Positions 42,456-44,605 of a stretch of 44,605 nt of DNA are shown here, in pieces. The DNA is taken from assembly GCF_000380185.1 (NCBI RefSeq), contig NZ_KB904764.1:1-44605 (forward strand). Reading direction: 5' to 3'. The stretch is from Thiofilum flexile DSM 14609. Its GTDB lineage: Bacteria; Pseudomonadota; Gammaproteobacteria; Thiotrichales; Thiotrichaceae. Every line of letters starts with the position of its first letter. Position 1 is the first letter of the stretch. The translations under genes were made by a program, and so were the position numbers. The notes below the pieces were generated by a model, which was given only the letters and a program-made list of their open reading frames with translations, ran no database searches and was not told the DNA's origin.

Positions 42456-43342
42456 TGCAGTGGCAGGTATTGCCTACTGAGTCGGGTTGGGCTGGGTATT
42501 TTCAGGCTATGGGTAGTCCGTGCGTGATTTTGCTAGAAAGCGATGTGTCTTATGAGGAGGCTAATGCTAGTTTATTGCGTTTAGCGCAAGAGGTTTGGCG
42601 CATCGAGGCTAAATACTCGCGCTATCAAACAGATTCAGTACTCAGCCAAATCAATCAACAGGCGGGGCAGATAACGCCTATTGACTCCGAGACTTATCAA
42701 TTGTTGCAAGTAGCACAGGGATTGTGGCAATGGAGTGAGGGGCGCTTTGACGCTACGAGTGGAATATTGCGGCACGTATGGTCGTTTAAAGGGCAAACGG
42801 TATTGCCCACTCAAACACAAATTGATGAGCTTTTGCCCATGATCGGCTGGGATAAAGTGAGTTTGACGCCTAATACTGTTGCAATGCGTGCAGGGATGCA
42901 GCTCGATTTAGGCGGAATAGGTAAGGAGTATGCGGCAGATCGTTGTGCTGAACTGGCACGTGAGATGGGGTTAGCGCCTTGTCTGATTAATCTAGGGGGC
43001 GATATTGCCACCTCGGATCGGCGGGCTATAGGAACAGCGTGGCAGATTGGCATTGAGGATTGCGAACAGATAGGGCAGGTATGGCAAACTGTGCCTTTAT
43101 TACAAGGCGGCATGGCTACGAGTGGAGATAGTTTTCGCTTTATTGAAGTAGAGGGTAAGCGTTATAGCCATTTACTTGATGCGCGTAGTGGTTGGCCTAT
43201 TAGTCATGCACCGCGCTCGGTGACGGTCGCTGCTCCGAGCTGTACTGAGGCGGGATTATTAACTACTTTGGCAATGTTACAAGGCGAGGATGCGGAGGCT
43301 TTTTTAAGGAAAAGCCAGCGTCCGTTTTGGGTGCAGTGGTGA
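42455..43342 (+). CDS. apbE: FAD:protein FMN transferase
   Basis: A 295-aa ApbE-family enzyme, which moves FMN from FAD onto Thr/Ser of extracytoplasmic redox proteins. Family motifs: MGSPCVILLES near the start, EVWRIEAKYSRYQTDSVLSQ, GRFDATSGILRHVWSF, LDLGGIGKEYAADRCAE (FAD-binding), INLGGDIAT, and the Mg site HLLDARSGWPI. The start is GTG 42455 with GGAG about a dozen bases upstream. There is no obvious signal peptide or lipobox, so it may act in the cytoplasm or use an unseen export route. It is the last gene of the DUF4266-DUF3570-apbE operon. No flavin-acceptor protein is visible nearby. Confidence 0.93.
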   Translation: MQWQVLPTESGWAGYFQAMGSPCVILLESDVSYEEANASLLRLAQEVWRIEAKYSRYQTDSVLSQINQQAGQITPIDSETYQLLQVAQGLWQWSEGRFDATSGILRHVWSFKGQTVLPTQTQIDELLPMIGWDKVSLTPNTVAMRAGMQLDLGGIGKEYAADRCAELAREMGLAPCLINLGGDIATSDRRAIGTAWQIGIEDCEQIGQVWQTVPLLQGGMATSGDSFRFIEVEGKRYSHLLDARSGWPISHAPRSVTVAAPSCTEAGLLTTLAMLQGEDAEAFLRKSQRPFWVQW

Positions 43343-43398
43343 TAGGCTGAAAATAGCCGTGCAATAATAAACATAGACACGGCTTGAAAAATAACAGA

Positions 43399-43761
43399 TT
43401 AACTTAATGCAGCACTAACTTTTTGCAGGAACACATTTTCACGGCTATCTTCGCCATCGGCTTTAATAACCGCTTCTAGCATTTCCATACATTGAGCTTT
43501 TAGGTCGCTATTTCTAAGTACCGCACATTGCGTATTGATAAACGAATCAAAGGCTGCTTCACTGATTAAAGCATTGCGCACGACGGCGGTTTCGCGCATC
43601 GCAAATAGCCCGATTTCTTTCATGGAATCCCATTGCAGGGTATTTAAGAGCTGTTTAAAGGTCTCTTCTTCTGCTAGTGATAGACGCTTATCTTGATAAC
43701 GCGCGGCTAGCATGAGTCTCACGAGTGCTTCGGTTTGGACTTGAGTCATAATGGTTGTCAT
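43399..43761 (-). CDS. TerB-like helical protein
   Basis: I start at ATG 43759-43761 (120 aa); the longer frame upstream has no ribosome site. The protein is all-helical and acidic, with LVRLMLAARYQDKRLSLAEE and EEETFKQLLNTL near the N-terminus and AVIKADGEDSRENVFLQKVS at the end. The Asp/Glu-rich helix-loop pattern resembles TerB tellurite-resistance-like domains. The assignment is by pattern only. It stands alone, 37 bp after the convergent apbE region, and downstream of the GNAT gene on the same strand. Confidence 0.55.
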   Translation of the reverse strand: MTTIMTQVQTEALVRLMLAARYQDKRLSLAEEETFKQLLNTLQWDSMKEIGLFAMRETAVVRNALISEAAFDSFINTQCAVLRNSDLKAQCMEMLEAVIKADGEDSRENVFLQKVSAALS

Positions 43762-43850
43762 GGAGTTTAGGCTCTTCTCTTCATTGATGTAGCAAAAATA
43801 AGACACAATTTAGCCGCAGTAAGCTGAATCGCACCTTGACATTAATTGGA

Positions 43851-44276
43851 TTATGGCAGGCGTCTAGTATATTTATAAGACACCTGTTTAAAACCCAAAT
43901 GCTCATAAAAGGCCTGTGCATCAGCACGTTGTAAGCCCGTTGTGAGTTCTAATATTTGACAATTATGGGCTAAAGCGCATTGTTGTGCATGGGTTATTAA
44001 ATGCTTACCAATTCCCCAACCGCGTAATCCCTCATCGACCACTAGGGTGGTAATACGGCAGTATTTTTCTACGCTAGGAAGATAATCAAAGTAAATCAAG
44101 CTAATGATCCCGACTATTTTATTATCTAATACTGCAACGTCAATGCTTTGCTCATTCGGTTGATTTAATAAGGGTTTTAATTGCTCGGCTGAAGTGTTAT
44201 AGCCCAATTGCACGAGTAAGCTGGCAACGGCAGGAGCATCTTTAGCCGTCGCAGCACGAATTGATAGACGTAACAT
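43851..44276 (-). CDS. GNAT-family N-acetyltransferase
   Basis: Starting at ATG 44274-44276 gives 141 aa of compact GNAT fold: LSIRAATAKDAPAVASLLVQ, then DNKIVGIISLIYFD. The acetyl-CoA site follows: TTLVVDEGLRGWGIGKHLIT, with the R/Q-x-x-G-x-G/A signature (RGWGIG). Then come AHNCQILELTTGL and the terminal DAQAFYEHLGFK. It transfers acetyl from acetyl-CoA to an unknown amine. Its start lies just behind the right end of a TnpB-type insertion element, which may have displaced the native promoter. Confidence 0.9.
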   Translation of the reverse strand: MLRLSIRAATAKDAPAVASLLVQLGYNTSAEQLKPLLNQPNEQSIDVAVLDNKIVGIISLIYFDYLPSVEKYCRITTLVVDEGLRGWGIGKHLITHAQQCALAHNCQILELTTGLQRADAQAFYEHLGFKQVSYKYTRRLP

Positions 44277-44303
44277 AATCGAAGTACTCAACGGTGGTGA
44301 TTT

Positions 44304-44335
44304 GACATCCTCCCCGACCTAAAGGACAGGGATTC
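44304..44335 (-). mobile_element. Right end/hairpin of an IS200/IS605-type element (possible omega-RNA 3' region)
   Basis: Behind the tnpB stop the minus strand reads CCCTGTCC-TTTA-GGTCGGGG, an imperfect GC-rich hairpin, then AGGATGTCAAAT. This resembles IS605-group right ends, where a subterminal hairpin marks the cleavage site and the guide RNA scaffold ends. The exact element boundary cannot be fixed without the left end. Confidence 0.5.
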
Positions 44336-44605
44336 CTGCTGCCAGACGCTCATATCCGAGCGCGAGAATGTTCTTGGCTGCATTAATATCTCTATCATGC
44401 AGTACCCCACACTCAGGGCAAGACCATTCTCTTATTCCAAGACCTGCTCTACCTTTCGGACTATTAGGGCTGATACAGCCGCAACACGAGCAGGTTTGGG
44501 TAGTGTACTTTTCATTGACTTCTAGAAACACACCCGACCGCGCACTCGCTTTATATTTCAGTTGTGTTTTGAGCATAAACCAACCCGCATCTAAGACAGA
44601 CTTTG
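44319..44605 (-). CDS. tnpB: TnpB/OrfB-family RNA-guided nuclease (IS200/IS605), N-terminal part beyond the window
   Basis: The frame is open to the window edge (KSVLDAGWFMLKTQLKYKAS), so the start lies outside; about 95 codons are visible. It contains the zinc ribbon TCSCCG...CPECG (four Cys), the following HDRDINAAKNIL with the third RuvC Asp, and the ESRxG-type tail LAAGIPVL. These are the C-terminal hallmarks of TnpB. TnpB cuts DNA guided by an RNA from the element's right end. The visible part is intact; whether the rest is intact cannot be seen. Confidence 0.92.
   Translation of the reverse strand, partial: KSVLDAGWFMLKTQLKYKASARSGVFLEVNEKYTTQTCSCCGCISPNSPKGRAGLGIREWSCPECGVLHDRDINAAKNILALGYERLAAGIPVL

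Noticed and set aside
43399-43806. Toxin-antitoxin pair formed by the TerB-like and GNAT genes
   Set aside because: The GNAT lacks an adjacent RHH antitoxin, and the TerB-like protein shows no DNA-binding motif; the gap between them and the lack of coupling argue against a pair.

Overview
The window looks like a chromosomal segment of a gammaproteobacterium with moderate GC. The Thiotrichales (Thiothrix/Thiolinea/Thiofilum-like) are my best guess. This rests on gene content: smc-zipA adjacency, long-form leuA beside an Lrp/AsnC regulator, full-length DsbD, a FimX-like degenerate EAL protein, a TlpA/DUF4266/DUF3570/ApbE set, and XisH/XisI. No rRNA or tRNA gene was seen, so the taxonomy is inference. 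Housekeeping genes are denser in GC. Two accessory zones are visibly AT-richer: the metG-leuA interval, and roughly 25.3-32.7 kb.

Layout: (1) 1-2961, the 3' part of a large secreted calcium-binding repeat protein with four near-identical 345-bp units. (2) 2.9-8.3 kb, a LysR regulator with a Tat-signal-bearing DODA-type dioxygenase, a MATE pump, and a two-domain 3-dehydroshikimate dehydratase/HPPD-like protein, which suggests aromatic metabolism and efflux. (3) 8.5-9.6 kb, an orphan hypothetical gene and a decayed gene. (4) 9.8-19.0 kb, core genes smc, zipA, a DUF349 protein and metG. (5) 19.2-22.9 kb, an Rhs graveyard: an Rhs core broken by a 10-bp tandem duplication, its toxin tip and a membrane immunity candidate, a transposase tail, a second toxin-tip fragment, a XisI/XisH pair, and a further Rhs scrap abutting leuA. 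(6) leuA with a divergent Lrp-family regulator.

(7) 25.3-32.7 kb is the most striking part. Five minus-strand genes, each overlapping the next by 4-8 bp, encode a dynamin-like GTPase, a small membrane helical protein, a 1034-aa HerA/FtsK-type ATPase with a Ser/Thr-rich insert, an LHH-type HNH nuclease and a SUKH/SMI1-like immunity protein. The block is bracketed by imperfect 54-56 bp direct repeats. Both repeats encode the same C-terminal seven residues and stop of the neighbouring glycosyltransferase, with only synonymous changes. This looks like an element inserted at the 3' end of that gene and carrying its own replacement gene end. No integrase is visible. I propose the five genes act as one conflict system (toxin export or abortive defence at the membrane).

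(8) 32.7-37.3 kb holds a glycosyltransferase, a degenerate receiver-PAS-EAL protein and a PilZ-like c-di-GMP receptor candidate, probably for surface polysaccharide or pilus control. (9) 37.4-43.3 kb is a periplasmic redox region: dsbD, a TlpA-like thioredoxin behind a textbook CRP-type site, a rhodanese-methyltransferase, and the DUF4266-DUF3570-apbE operon. (10) The window ends with a TerB-like protein, a GNAT acetyltransferase and the 3' part of a TnpB (IS200/IS605) gene.
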